Assembly (NCBI RefSeq): GCF_000590475.1
Contig: NZ_CP007441.1
Coordinates: 4,160,660 to 4,224,659, forward strand
From: Stutzerimonas stutzeri
GTDB taxonomy: Bacteria; Pseudomonadota; Gammaproteobacteria; Pseudomonadales; Pseudomonadaceae
DNA length: 64,000 bases
Reading direction: 5' to 3'
Within the stretch, counting starts at the first letter, position 1. Every line of letters starts with the position of its first letter. A program made the position numbers and the translations under genes. This document shows, one piece after another, positions 29,449 through 38,372 of this stretch. The notes beneath the pieces were generated by a model. It ran no database searches, was not told the DNA's origin, and saw nothing but the letters and a program-made list of their open reading frames with translations.

Positions 29449-29967
29449 TTGTCGGCTGGTGAGTCGCCCAACCAACTCTTCGTGGATTCGCTGTATCGCG
29501 ATCATCGCGACTGGCTGCTCAGTTGGCTGCGGCGCTATCAGGCCTGTCCGCACCGCGCCGAGGACTTGAGCCAGGACACCTTTCTGCGCTTGCTCAAACG
29601 CAATGATCTGCTCGGCGTGCGCGAACCGCGCGCGTTACTGGCGACCATCGCGCGCGGCCTGCTGATCGATCATTTCCGTCGCAGCGCACTGGAACGTGCG
29701 TATCTCGATGAGCTGGCGCTTCAGCCGGAAGACACACAGCCCAGCGCCGAAGAGCAACTTCAAGTCATCGAAGCCCTGCGTCAGGTGAACACCCTGCTTG
29801 GCCAGCTCTCGGCGAATGCGCGTGCGGCCTTCTTCTACAACCGCCTGGACGGTATGACGCACGGCGAGATCGCTCAGCGTCTCGGCGTTTCGGTCCCTCG
29901 CGTGCGGCAATATCTGGCTCAGGCGCTGCGCCAGTGCTACATCGCGGTTTACGGCGAGCCCACATGA
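29449..29967 (+). CDS. ECF sigma factor, FecI type
   Basis: A 172-residue sigma-70-family factor: region 2 with QACPHRAEDLSQDTFLRLLKR and region 4 with DGMTHGEIAQRLGVSVPRVRQYL. The start is a TTG with GGAG seven bases upstream. It would direct transcription of the TonB receptor once released by its FecR partner. The FecR gene overlaps by ATGA, and a Fur-type site lies upstream, so iron starvation likely induces it. Confidence 0.9.
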   Translation: MSAGESPNQLFVDSLYRDHRDWLLSWLRRYQACPHRAEDLSQDTFLRLLKRNDLLGVREPRALLATIARGLLIDHFRRSALERAYLDELALQPEDTQPSAEEQLQVIEALRQVNTLLGQLSANARAAFFYNRLDGMTHGEIAQRLGVSVPRVRQYLAQALRQCYIAVYGEPT

Positions 29968-30950
29968 ACATCGACCGCCAACCGGTATCGAGCCGTGTCC
30001 TCGATGAAGCCATCGCCTGGCAACTGCGCCTCGGTGACGAAACGGCTGGCCCCCACGTCAACGCCGAACTCCAGCGCTGGCTGAGCGATAACGCCGAGCA
30101 TGCCAAAGCCTGGGCACAACTGGGCGGCATCGACCAGCAACTGGGCAGCATCAATTCGCCCAGCGCGCGGCATGCGCTGCAAGTCAGCGCGACGTCCAAG
30201 CGACGGCGCACCACCGGTCGCGCCTTTCTCGGTCTGGTCTTGCTCGGCACGGTGGGGGTAGGACTGACACTCCAGTCACAGCCTTTGCCGGTGTGGCTGG
30301 CCGATGAGCGCACCGGCAGCGGCGAGCAGCAAAGTCTTACGCTGGCCGACCACAGCCATATCCAGCTGAACAGTCGCAGCGCGCTGGATATCCGCTTCGA
30401 CGAACATCAGCGCCGGCTGCTGCTTCATCAGGGTGAAATCTTGATCGAAACCGCCTCAGGCAACGATCCGCGACCCTTTATCGTGGAAACCGAGCAGGGC
30501 GACCTGCGCGCCCTGGGTACACGTTTCATCGTTCGTCGCGAAAGGGACGCCACCCGCCTGATCGTGCTCCGCTCGGCTGTCGCCGCACTCCCGGGCGGTC
30601 TTCAGGCAGGCCGAACCCTGCAAGCGGGCGAGCAGGTGGTGATGTACCGCGACCATCTTGGCGACAGCCAGCAAGCGCCCATTGCGGCGGACGCCTGGAG
30701 CCGCGGCATGCTGGTCGTCGAGGATCTGCCATTGAGTGAACTGCTGGCGAAACTGGGCGAGTATCGCCACGGCTATCTCGGCCTCGACCCGAGTCTCGAA
30801 TCCCTGCGTATCAGTGGCAGCTTTCCCTTGCATGACACCGACCGCGCGTTGGCCGCCCTGCCACCCAGCCTACCGGTACGGATCGAACGGCATACCGATT
30901 GGTGGGTAAAGGTGGTGCCGACCGAGTCGGTCGCCCATCCCGGCGAATGA
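29964..30950 (+). CDS. FecR-family anti-sigma factor
   Basis: A 328-residue inner-membrane regulator. An N-terminal cytosolic domain with DUF4880 features (LDEAIAWQLRLGDE and HAKAWAQL), one membrane span (about 77-95), and a periplasmic FecR domain (LTLADHSHIQLNSRSALDI) with a C-terminal STN-interacting region. It transmits the signal from the loaded outer-membrane receptor to the sigma factor. The ATG in the ATGA overlap is chosen rather than the in-frame ATG ten codons earlier. Confidence 0.9.
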   Translation: MNIDRQPVSSRVLDEAIAWQLRLGDETAGPHVNAELQRWLSDNAEHAKAWAQLGGIDQQLGSINSPSARHALQVSATSKRRRTTGRAFLGLVLLGTVGVGLTLQSQPLPVWLADERTGSGEQQSLTLADHSHIQLNSRSALDIRFDEHQRRLLLHQGEILIETASGNDPRPFIVETEQGDLRALGTRFIVRRERDATRLIVLRSAVAALPGGLQAGRTLQAGEQVVMYRDHLGDSQQAPIAADAWSRGMLVVEDLPLSELLAKLGEYRHGYLGLDPSLESLRISGSFPLHDTDRALAALPPSLPVRIERHTDWWVKVVPTESVAHPGE

Positions 30951-31080
30951 TTGCAACACCTCTGCCCAGAAGGTGGTAGCCAGGTGATTCAAAAATATTT
31001 TCCTTGGCCTCTATCACTTTTCGATTCTGCTTCGGCTTGATGGATACTGAGACATATTCCTATTCGGGAGTTATTCACAA

Positions 31081-33507
31081 ATGCAGCCGTTTGCTCTTTT
31101 CCGCCCTAGTCTTCTCGCCGTTGCCATTGCCATCGCGCCCTTGCCTTTGCTGGCACAGAGCCCCAACGCCGCGACGGTCAATGACGAGGTTCGCGAATAC
31201 GCTTTGCCGGCCGGACCACTCGGCTCGACACTCAATCGCATCGCCGCGGAAGCGGGGTTGGTACTCAGCATTGATCCCGCACTGACCCGCAATCGCATGG
31301 CCGAGCCGGTAAATGGCCGCTTCGATGGCCAGGGTGCCCTGTCGCGAGCCCTGCGCGGCACCGGGCTCGAACTTCGTCAGAGTGCTTCGGGCAGCTTCAG
31401 CTTGCAGCAGGCAGCAACCGATGCGATGGCACTGCCGGATGTCACCGTGACGGCAACCGAGGCGCTGGCCGACGGCGGCGAAGAAAGCGGCTATCGCGCC
31501 AGCGCCGTGCGAAATGTCGGCGCGCTGGGTGGAATGGAACTTCAGGATGCTCCCTATTCGGTGACGGTGATTTCCTCGGAACTGATGGACAACATCCAGG
31601 CCACCTCTAGCGACGACATCTTCAAGCTCAGTCCGACCACGCAGTTCACCTCCCCGACCAGCGCCGGCTACGCCAGCGCGGTGGCTATTCGCGGCTTCAG
31701 CGGCGTCGGCAACCTGAGCATCGCCAATGATGGCCTGCGCTTCAGCAACGGCTACGATGGCGGCAACTTCATCGAAGAGATGGAGCGGCTGGAGATCCTC
31801 AGCGGTCTGTCCGGCTTCCTCTATGGTCCGGCCAGCCCCGGCGGACTGGTCAATTACGTGCTCAAACGCCCTACTGCCGAGCGTTATAACAGCGTGACCT
31901 ATGGCACCCCCGGCGGTGACAACCAGTACCTGCATGGCGACTTCGGCGGGCCGATCGACAGCGAAGGTCGCTTCGCCTACCGCGTCAACCTGCTCGCCCA
32001 AGATGGTGAAACCGCCATCGACGGACAGGTCGAACGCCGCCACATGGCCAGCGTCGCGCTGGACTGGAACGTCAGCGACGACCTGCTCATCCAGTTCGAC
32101 GCCTCGCACAAGCAGAGCGAGACGCGCGGCCTGACCAGCTACTGGTACTTCGCCGATCAAGCATTCCGGCCAGATGCAGACGAATTGGAGAACGACGAGC
32201 TCTATAGCCAGCGCTGGACCTACAACGACAGCCGCCACGACCGCGTCGGCAGCCGCTTCCAGTGGCGCCTGAGCGACGTGTTCAGCCTGCGCGGCGCGCT
32301 CGGTTACAGCCAGTACACGACCGAATACGCCTATACGGGGCCAACCGTGAATTCGGCCGGCGTGTACGGCCAGCCGCTCTACGCTTTCGCCCCAGTGGAA
32401 ACCGAAGAGACCTCGGGCAACCTGTTCGTCGACGCGGCTTTCGACACCGTGGGCATCGGCCATGAGATGACCTTCGGTTACCAGGGCAACATAGCCCGGG
32501 TTCGCTACAACACGGATTACATTCCTTATCCGGGTCCGCAATATGTGTCGGTCACGCCCGAAGTACCCTTCGGCGAGCAGCCGCAGGCCGCCAAACCGGC
32601 CTACGACCTTGGCGACGGCGACTACCATCTGGCCAGCCGCAGCCAGTCCGACAGCGTGCTGATCGGCGACGTCATCACCTTCAACGAGCAGTGGTCGACG
32701 ATCCTTGGCGTGACGCACTCACGCATCAAAACCTTTAGCGACAACTTCGTCTGGGTCGAAGCGTTCGGCTCCGCCCCGGAGATTGAGGGCTATAGCGAAA
32801 CTAAAACCTCGCCCAACGTCTCGCTCGTCTACAAGCCGGTCGAGTGGCTGACGACGTACGTGACCTACATCGAAGGTCTGCAGACGGGTGGCGTGGCGCC
32901 GAGCGGCACGAACAATGCCGGCCAGGCGCTGGCGCCGATCGTCAGCGAACAGTATGAAATCGGCGCGAAAGCCGAGCTCGGCGGTGCGCTATACACCGTT
33001 GCGCTGTTCGACATCGAGAAGCCCAACACCTACACCAACGCCGCCAACGTTTTTGTCCAGGACGGCATGCAGAACAACAAGGGCCTGGAGTTCAGCGTAA
33101 CCGGCAACGTTACCCCAGCGCTGACGCTGGTGGGCGGCGTCACCCTGCTCGATCCGGTCGTAGAAGGCGCGGCGAATGCTGCCAACGACGGCAACCGCCC
33201 GGTCGACGTGGCACGACACTTGGCCAAGCTGTACGGTGAATACGCGATCTTTGGCGTACCCGGGCTGACGCTCACCGGTGGCGCCTTTTACACCGGCAAG
33301 CAATACACCGACGAGGCCAACGACAATACCATCCCCTCGTTCACCACTTTCGATGTGGGCGGGCGCTATCGCATGGCCTTGGCGGATGAGCGCGCCCTCA
33401 CTCTGCGCGCCAACCTGAGCAACCTGACCGACGAGGAATACTGGCTGAGCAGCCATTACATTGGGGCACCCCGCACGCTCAAGCTGTCGGCGCAGCTGGA
33501 ATTCTGA
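31081..33507 (+). CDS. TonB-dependent siderophore receptor with N-terminal signalling (STN) domain
   Basis: An 808-residue outer-membrane receptor. The signal peptide ends near LPLLAQ. STN domain about 37-107 (YALPAGPLGSTLNRIAAEAGL), plug about 140-270 (QDAPYSVTVISSELM and AIRGFSGVGNLSI), then a 22-strand barrel ending in Phe. The STN domain and the adjacent FecI/FecR genes mean it is also a surface signalling receptor for its own ferric siderophore. GGGAG precedes the start. The 130-bp gap upstream likely holds the sigma-dependent promoter. Siderophore unknown. Confidence 0.93.
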   Translation: MQPFALFRPSLLAVAIAIAPLPLLAQSPNAATVNDEVREYALPAGPLGSTLNRIAAEAGLVLSIDPALTRNRMAEPVNGRFDGQGALSRALRGTGLELRQSASGSFSLQQAATDAMALPDVTVTATEALADGGEESGYRASAVRNVGALGGMELQDAPYSVTVISSELMDNIQATSSDDIFKLSPTTQFTSPTSAGYASAVAIRGFSGVGNLSIANDGLRFSNGYDGGNFIEEMERLEILSGLSGFLYGPASPGGLVNYVLKRPTAERYNSVTYGTPGGDNQYLHGDFGGPIDSEGRFAYRVNLLAQDGETAIDGQVERRHMASVALDWNVSDDLLIQFDASHKQSETRGLTSYWYFADQAFRPDADELENDELYSQRWTYNDSRHDRVGSRFQWRLSDVFSLRGALGYSQYTTEYAYTGPTVNSAGVYGQPLYAFAPVETEETSGNLFVDAAFDTVGIGHEMTFGYQGNIARVRYNTDYIPYPGPQYVSVTPEVPFGEQPQAAKPAYDLGDGDYHLASRSQSDSVLIGDVITFNEQWSTILGVTHSRIKTFSDNFVWVEAFGSAPEIEGYSETKTSPNVSLVYKPVEWLTTYVTYIEGLQTGGVAPSGTNNAGQALAPIVSEQYEIGAKAELGGALYTVALFDIEKPNTYTNAANVFVQDGMQNNKGLEFSVTGNVTPALTLVGGVTLLDPVVEGAANAANDGNRPVDVARHLAKLYGEYAIFGVPGLTLTGGAFYTGKQYTDEANDNTIPSFTTFDVGGRYRMALADERALTLRANLSNLTDEEYWLSSHYIGAPRTLKLSAQLEF

Positions 33508-34631
33508 TGCGGGCCACTACCATCCGCCGCTGGTCCTTCGTTCATACCTGGACCAGCCTGATCTGCACCCTGTTCCTGCTGATGCTCGCCATCACCGGGT
33601 TGCCGCTGATTTTTCACCATGAACTGGAACATCTGCTCGGAGATGCGCCGGAGCTGCGGCAGATGCCCGCCGAGACGCCACATCTGGATCTGCAGCAGCT
33701 GGTCAGTGCGGCCGAGCGGCATCGGCCGAACGAAGTGGTGCAATACCTAGGCTGGGAAGATGACGAACCCGCTGGCGTATTCGCGATTACTGCCGCTACG
33801 GCGGGCACCGAGCCGAATTCGTCCTACACCTTCATGCTCGATGCGCGCACTGGTGAAGCCCTGGAGATGCCCGCCGCCAATGGAGGGCTGATGATGTTCT
33901 TCCTGCGCATGCACGTCGACATGTTCGCCGGGTTGCCGGGCAAGCTTCTGCTGGCGTTCATGGGCATCCTGTTCGTCGTGGCGATCATCTCGGGCGTGGT
34001 CCTGTACGCGCCCTTTATGCGGCGTCTGGAATTCGCCCAGGTGCGCCATGATCGCTCCAGCCGGACGCGCTGGCTCGATCTGCACAACCTGATCGGGGTC
34101 GTCACGCTCAGCTGGGCGCTGGTGGTGGGCATCACCGGCGTCATCAGCGCGTGCGCCGATCTGCTGATCGAGGCCTGGCGTGCTGAGTCGCTGACGACGA
34201 TGCTCGAACCCTACCAAGACGCTCCACCACTGACGAGGCGAGCTCCTGCCACTGATCTACTGGAGATCGCCACACAGGCTGCACCGGGTATGCAGCCGGA
34301 CTTCATCGCCTTCCCCGGCACGCGCTTTTCCAGCGAGCACCACTATTCGGTATTCATGAACGGCAGCAGCCATCTGACCTCACATTTGTTCACGCCGGTA
34401 CTGATCGATGCGCAAACGCTGGAGGTCACTGCGGTCGGAGACCGCCCGTGGTACATGGACGCGCTGGGGCTGTCCCAACCCCTGCACTTCGGCGACTACG
34501 GCGGCCGGCCAATGCAGATTCTCTGGGCCATCCTCGACATACTGACGATCATCGTGCTCGGCAGCGGGCTCTACCTGTGGTGGGTTCGGCGCCGTGGTAC
34601 CCAGACGGTGGCGCGTGAGGTAACGACATGA
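33507..34631 (+). CDS. PepSY-associated transmembrane protein, probable ferric-siderophore reductase
   Basis: A 374-residue inner-membrane protein with four or so membrane spans and PepSY domains: WSFVHTWTSLICTLFLLMLAI at the start, LMMFFLRMHVDMFAGLPGK in the middle, then WLDLHNLIGVVTLSW and a final span LTIIVLGSGLYLWWVRRR. Conserved His residues in the spans suit heme or metal binding, as in FoxB/PiuB-like reductases that free iron from siderophores. It is coupled to the receptor by a TGATG overlap. Activity is inference. Confidence 0.82.
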   Translation: MRATTIRRWSFVHTWTSLICTLFLLMLAITGLPLIFHHELEHLLGDAPELRQMPAETPHLDLQQLVSAAERHRPNEVVQYLGWEDDEPAGVFAITAATAGTEPNSSYTFMLDARTGEALEMPAANGGLMMFFLRMHVDMFAGLPGKLLLAFMGILFVVAIISGVVLYAPFMRRLEFAQVRHDRSSRTRWLDLHNLIGVVTLSWALVVGITGVISACADLLIEAWRAESLTTMLEPYQDAPPLTRRAPATDLLEIATQAAPGMQPDFIAFPGTRFSSEHHYSVFMNGSSHLTSHLFTPVLIDAQTLEVTAVGDRPWYMDALGLSQPLHFGDYGGRPMQILWAILDILTIIVLGSGLYLWWVRRRGTQTVAREVTT

Positions 34632-34849
34632 GCTGGCGCAAGGCGACGTTCAGGCTACCGGCCGTGATCGCCCTGCTTGGGCTTTCCGGTCTTTTCGCGG
34701 CATTGCTGGGCGATGGCTGGTGGGATGCGCTCGCCTGGGTCGGCCTGGGTCTTCCCGCGCTACTGGGTATATGGCCGCTGATCTGCCCCAGAAGGGTCAC
34801 GACCGATAGCGCGCACGCCCAACGACCCTCAGGCAAATCAATGAGCTGA
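34628..34849 (+). CDS. Small two-span membrane protein of the iron-uptake operon
   Basis: A 73-residue protein with two hydrophobic segments (LPAVIALLGLSGLFAALLGD and ALAWVGLGLPALLGIWPLI) and a polar tail. Its ATG overlaps the stop of the PepSY gene (ATGA). No family recognised; it may assist the reductase. Last gene of the cluster. Confidence 0.7.
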   Translation: MSWRKATFRLPAVIALLGLSGLFAALLGDGWWDALAWVGLGLPALLGIWPLICPRRVTTDSAHAQRPSGKSMS

Positions 34850-34956
34850 TGCGCCGACCATATTCGGAGAGGCTCGGCTAGCCGGTGCGCACTATGTGCA
34901 AGCGCGCGCCGCTACCGGTCCGCCCGGATCGATAATGCTCGATTGTTAACCGCAAC

Positions 34957-35478
34957 CTATGATTGGCCAGCCAGGCAAACGGTCTGGTAAAGCGGCGAAT
35001 CGACATCCAGCTTGGTCATGGTTTCGAACTTGGCCTGCCCTGCCTCATTTAGCCGGAACATTGTTCTCTCGTTGCAGAGCAACTGATAAGGACCGCTCGT
35101 CACTGTGGACATCAGATGCTGCTTCTTGAAGCGATAGAGAACGAAACGAGCAACGCGCCCCTGACTGGTCTCTTCGACCTGGGCATTGGCGCCATCCAGA
35201 ACCGTATAGCCCAAGGGCATCGGAAACATCATGGTCCAGGGCCGCCACAGCATCTCGCCCTCCTCACTCGCAACCACCACAGCTCCTTCTGGCAGTCGTG
35301 CTTGCTTGGTCTCGAACCAGGTGTACTCGTAGTGAATGGTATAGCCGAGCATACCCAGGCCGGCGAAAGCCGGGATGATCCACTTCGGCAATCTCTTGCG
35401 AGACAGGTTGCGCAGTAACAGTGCGATGCCTGCGCCCGCCAATGCGGCGACGACTGCAGCGATTAGATGCCAGAACAT
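34957..35478 (-). CDS. Hypothetical membrane protein
   Basis: A 173-residue protein with two N-terminal membrane spans (2-22 and 33-50) and a soluble C-terminal part of about 115 residues with two Cys. AAGGAAG lies six bases before the ATG. That ribosome site directly abuts the T-run of the terminator that ends the upstream symporter gene. I recognise no family. Position downstream of the symporter may mean read-through expression. Confidence 0.72.
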   Translation of the reverse strand: MFWHLIAAVVAALAGAGIALLLRNLSRKRLPKWIIPAFAGLGMLGYTIHYEYTWFETKQARLPEGAVVVASEEGEMLWRPWTMMFPMPLGYTVLDGANAQVEETSQGRVARFVLYRFKKQHLMSTVTSGPYQLLCNERTMFRLNEAGQAKFETMTKLDVDSPLYQTVCLAGQS

Positions 35479-35491
35479 GTACAGCTTCCTT

Positions 35492-35522
35492 AAAAAAATC
35501 GGGCTTCCAAATGGAAGCCCGA
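35492..35522 (-). terminator. Rho-independent terminator after the symporter gene
   Basis: On the minus strand TCGGGCTTCC-ATTT-GGAAGCCCGA followed by seven T residues. It lies about 50 bp after the symporter stop codon and directly before the ribosome site of the next gene on the same strand. Confidence 0.88.
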
Positions 35523-35570
35523 CTTGTGCCTCAACCGCGGGTCAGATCCATGATCTGATCGCTGGTTGCA

Positions 35571-37340
35571 TTAGTGATCAAGTGCAGCGCCAGCACCCTT
35601 CGGGGTACGAACGCTTTCGACCAGATCCTGAATCGCCTGCGGCGGTGCCTCAGTAGCCATCGATACCGCGTAGGCAACTGCGAAGTTGATGATCGCACCT
35701 ACTGCGCCAAAGGACAGCGGAGAGATGCCCAGCATCCAGTTGTCAGGCGTATTGGCGAAGGACGCCGTGCCCGGGATGAAGAACCAGCCAAGGTACAGGA
35801 AGATGTAGACCAGTGTGCTCACCAGACCTACCACCATGCCTGCTACCGCGCCTTTGCTGTTCACGCGCTTGGAGAAGATACCCATCATCAGCGCCGGGAA
35901 CAGAGAAGCAGCGGCAATACCGAACGCCAGTGCCACCACCTGTGCCGCGAAGCCCGGTGGATTCAACCCCAGCCAGGTTGCCAAAACAATCGCACAACCC
36001 ATGGAAATCCGCGCCGCAAGCATTTCGCCTTTTTCGCTGATCTTCGGATTGATGATGTTCTTGATCAGGTCGTGACTGATTGCCGAGGAGATCGCCAGCA
36101 ACAGACCCGCTGCCGTCGAGAGCGCAGCGGCGATACCACCGGCAGCGATCAAGCCAATGACCCAGCCTGGCAGGTTAGCGATTTCCGGGTTGGCCAGAAC
36201 AATGATGTCATTGTTGACGGTCAGCTCACTGCCATTCCAGCCACGCTCTTTCGCGGTCGGCGCGAAATCGGCGTTGGTATCGTTATAAAGCTGGATACGA
36301 CCATCGCTGTTCTTGTCGGCCCACGAGATCAGACCTGTCTCTTCCCACGTCTTCATCCAGTCCGGACGCTCTTCGAAGCGAATCGCTTCGGCTTGCGGGC
36401 CTTCTGGGTAGATGGTGTCCAGCAGATTCAGGCGAGCCATGGCGCCCACGGCAGGAGCCGTCAGATACAGCAGCGCAATGAAGACCAGAGTCCAACCGGC
36501 AGACCAACGCGCATCAGCCACACGCGGAACGGTGAAGAAACGAATGATGACGTGCGGCAGACCCGCCGTACCGATCATCAGCGACAGGGTGAACAGCACC
36601 ATGTTCAGCTTGTTGTCGACGTCAGCGGTGAATGCCTGGAAGCCGAGGTCACGCACGACCTGATCCAGCTTGGTCAGCAACGGCACGCCAGACTCGACGT
36701 GATCCCCGAACAGACCGAACGCAGGAATAGGGTTGCCCGTCAGTTGCATGGCGATGAACACTGCCGGAATGGTGTAGGCAATGATCAGTACGACGTACTG
36801 GGCCACCTGGGTGTAGGTGATGCCCTTCATGCCGCCAAATACCGCGTAGCAGAACACGACGCCTGCCGCGATCCAGATACCGGTGCTGTTGCTCACTTCG
36901 AGGAAGCGAGAGAAGGCCACACCGGCGCCCGACATCTGACCGATCACGTAGGTGACGCAGATGAGGATCAGGCAGATGACCGCCACCAGTCGTGCACCAC
37001 GGCTGTAGAAGCGGTCACCGATGAAGTCCGGTACGGTGAACTTGCCGAACTTGCGCAGGTACGGAGCCAGCAGCATCGCCAGCAGGACGTAACCACCGGT
37101 CCAGCCCATCAGATAGGTCGATGTGGCGTAACCACCAGAAGCGATGATACCCGCCATGGAGATGAAGGAAGCCGCGGACATCCAGTCTGCCGCAGTCGCC
37201 ATCCCGTTGGTCACGGGATGAACACCACCACCGGCGACGTAGAATTCCTTGGTCGATCCAGCGCGAGCCCAATATGCAATACCGAAGTACAGCATGAAGG
37301 ACGCGCCCACAAATAGCATGTTGATCCAAAATTGACTCAT
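35571..37340 (-). CDS. Sodium:solute symporter, VC2705/ActP-like
   Basis: A 589-residue sodium:solute symporter with about 13 membrane spans (ATAADWMSAASFISMAGI, GQMSGAGVAFSRFLEV, TAAGLLLAISSAISHDL). It has a hydrophilic insert at about 318-372 that ordinary ActP lacks. The insert contains an EF-hand-like stretch, DKNSDGRIQLYN. The pairing with a DUF4212 subunit is typical of this subfamily, which is linked to short-chain carboxylate (acetate-like) uptake. GGAG precedes the ATG. Substrate unproven. Confidence 0.9.
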   Translation of the reverse strand: MSQFWINMLFVGASFMLYFGIAYWARAGSTKEFYVAGGGVHPVTNGMATAADWMSAASFISMAGIIASGGYATSTYLMGWTGGYVLLAMLLAPYLRKFGKFTVPDFIGDRFYSRGARLVAVICLILICVTYVIGQMSGAGVAFSRFLEVSNSTGIWIAAGVVFCYAVFGGMKGITYTQVAQYVVLIIAYTIPAVFIAMQLTGNPIPAFGLFGDHVESGVPLLTKLDQVVRDLGFQAFTADVDNKLNMVLFTLSLMIGTAGLPHVIIRFFTVPRVADARWSAGWTLVFIALLYLTAPAVGAMARLNLLDTIYPEGPQAEAIRFEERPDWMKTWEETGLISWADKNSDGRIQLYNDTNADFAPTAKERGWNGSELTVNNDIIVLANPEIANLPGWVIGLIAAGGIAAALSTAAGLLLAISSAISHDLIKNIINPKISEKGEMLAARISMGCAIVLATWLGLNPPGFAAQVVALAFGIAAASLFPALMMGIFSKRVNSKGAVAGMVVGLVSTLVYIFLYLGWFFIPGTASFANTPDNWMLGISPLSFGAVGAIINFAVAYAVSMATEAPPQAIQDLVESVRTPKGAGAALDH

Positions 37341-37346
37341 GGCGGG

Positions 37347-37610
37347 TTACTCCTCAACACCAAATTCTTGATCCAGTTTGTTCATCCGCCACGCATAGAA
37401 GAAGATGATCGCCAGGAACGTCAGAATGGAGCCTTGAGTTGCAAACCAGAAGCCCAGGTCCGATCCCCCAACCGGGATACCTGCCAGCAATGGACGCAAG
37501 ATGATGGCGAAGCCATAAGAAACGAGAGCCCATACCACCAGGCTTATTGTTATCAGGCGAACATTCGCCTTCCAGTACGCTGCAGCATTGTTTTTGTCGT
37601 CGTCGGCCAT
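37347..37610 (-). CDS. DUF4212 small subunit of the symporter
   Basis: An 87-residue protein with two membrane spans (RLITISLVVWALVSYGFAII and GFWFATQGSILTFLAIIFFY). It belongs to the DUF4212 family that accompanies VC2705-type symporters, as DUF485 accompanies ActP. The ATG chosen has GGAG upstream; a frame 14 codons longer is not supported. The symporter gene begins 6 bp after its stop. Confidence 0.9.
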   Translation of the reverse strand: MADDDKNNAAAYWKANVRLITISLVVWALVSYGFAIILRPLLAGIPVGGSDLGFWFATQGSILTFLAIIFFYAWRMNKLDQEFGVEE

Positions 37611-38226
37611 GACGTTCTCCGTCTTATTGTTATTACGGGTAAAGGAAACCACAGCGTGAATCTAGCAAGGAAGCATCACGGAAAGAAAGCCCCGACTTTA
37701 GTCTGACGGACGCCTGTATGCCCGTCTTTTAGCCGTCTCCGGACGTTCTTCGGGATGAAATCAGTTGGCAACGAGCAGCTACTGAGCCGTGATGTCGGGG
37801 CGCGTTGTGCAATCGGCGAACGTGACGGAGACGGCACCGACAAATAGCCCTCAAAAATGAACGGCTATTTTCGAAACCATGCGAGTCGCAGTCCACCGAT
37901 ACAACCAACTCATTGCACTTGCTAAACAGAGCAAATCATTGCTCCTTTCCTTCCCGTCGAATCAATCCCGACCACCCGATAAAAGCCAGTGGACGTTTTG
38001 TTACTGATATACCCATTAATGTTACGAACATAAAAACAGCAGTTCCCTGCAATATATATAGAAGCTACGCGGGAATTAATTGACTGCTTTCCGAATAAGC
38101 TCCCAGTTAGATGAAGTGCGTCGCACATTTCACCTTCACGTCTACATCTTCTTTTGCGTAGTCCGCCACGCTGTACTACCGCTTCTTAATCATTTCAGAA
38201 GACCGCCACGCAGGATCAGAAGCAAA
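37611..38226. other. Long, partly AT-rich intergenic region upstream of the symporter operon
   Basis: About 600 bp. Near the operon lies the short palindrome GACTTTAGTC (37694-37703), 84 bp before the DUF4212 start, a possible response-regulator site. From about 37860 rightwards composition falls sharply: I count 21 G/C in the 60 bases 37981-38040, against a GC-rich surround. It holds one weak 68-codon frame described separately. No transposase, repeat end or tRNA is visible. Confidence 0.5.
37922..38128 (-). CDS. Weak hypothetical ORF in AT-rich DNA
   Basis: A 68-residue frame (MCDALHLTGSLFGKQ... ending GAMICSV) with AAGGTGA just before the ATG. Composition and codon use differ from the neighbours (many AAT, ATA and AAA codons). 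It contains Cys-Cys and is beta-rich in appearance, with no signal peptide. It may be a foreign small gene, a remnant, or chance. Confidence 0.28.
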   Translation of the reverse strand: MCDALHLTGSLFGKQSINSRVASIYIAGNCCFYVRNINGYISNKTSTGFYRVVGIDSTGRKGAMICSV

Positions 38227-38252
38227 GCAGCCCGACTCAGTGGTCGGGCTGC
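38227..38252 (-). terminator. Terminator of the retropepsin-like gene
   Basis: On the minus strand GCAGCCCGAC-CACTGA-GTCGGGCTGC forms a perfect 10-bp stem followed by TTTGCTT. It lies about 120 bp after the stop of the upstream leftward gene. Confidence 0.7.
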
Positions 38253-38372
38253 AGATGATGTCTGTGCAGAATTTGAACAGGGGCGGCTGTTAACGCTCAC
38301 CAGGCAGGCTAAAGCGCAGCTGGCGCCAACCTACCGATCACCCTTGCCTGCTATATATACCGGCAGGTTGGC

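Noticed and set aside
31075..32718. 547-codon leftward frame antisense to the TonB receptor
   Set aside because: A long mirror frame produced by GC-rich codon bias. The plus-strand receptor has clear domains and a ribosome site; the antisense product has none.
35574..37316. 580-codon plus-strand frame antisense to the symporter
   Set aside because: His/Gln/Arg-rich low-information product exactly mirroring the symporter; no start signal.
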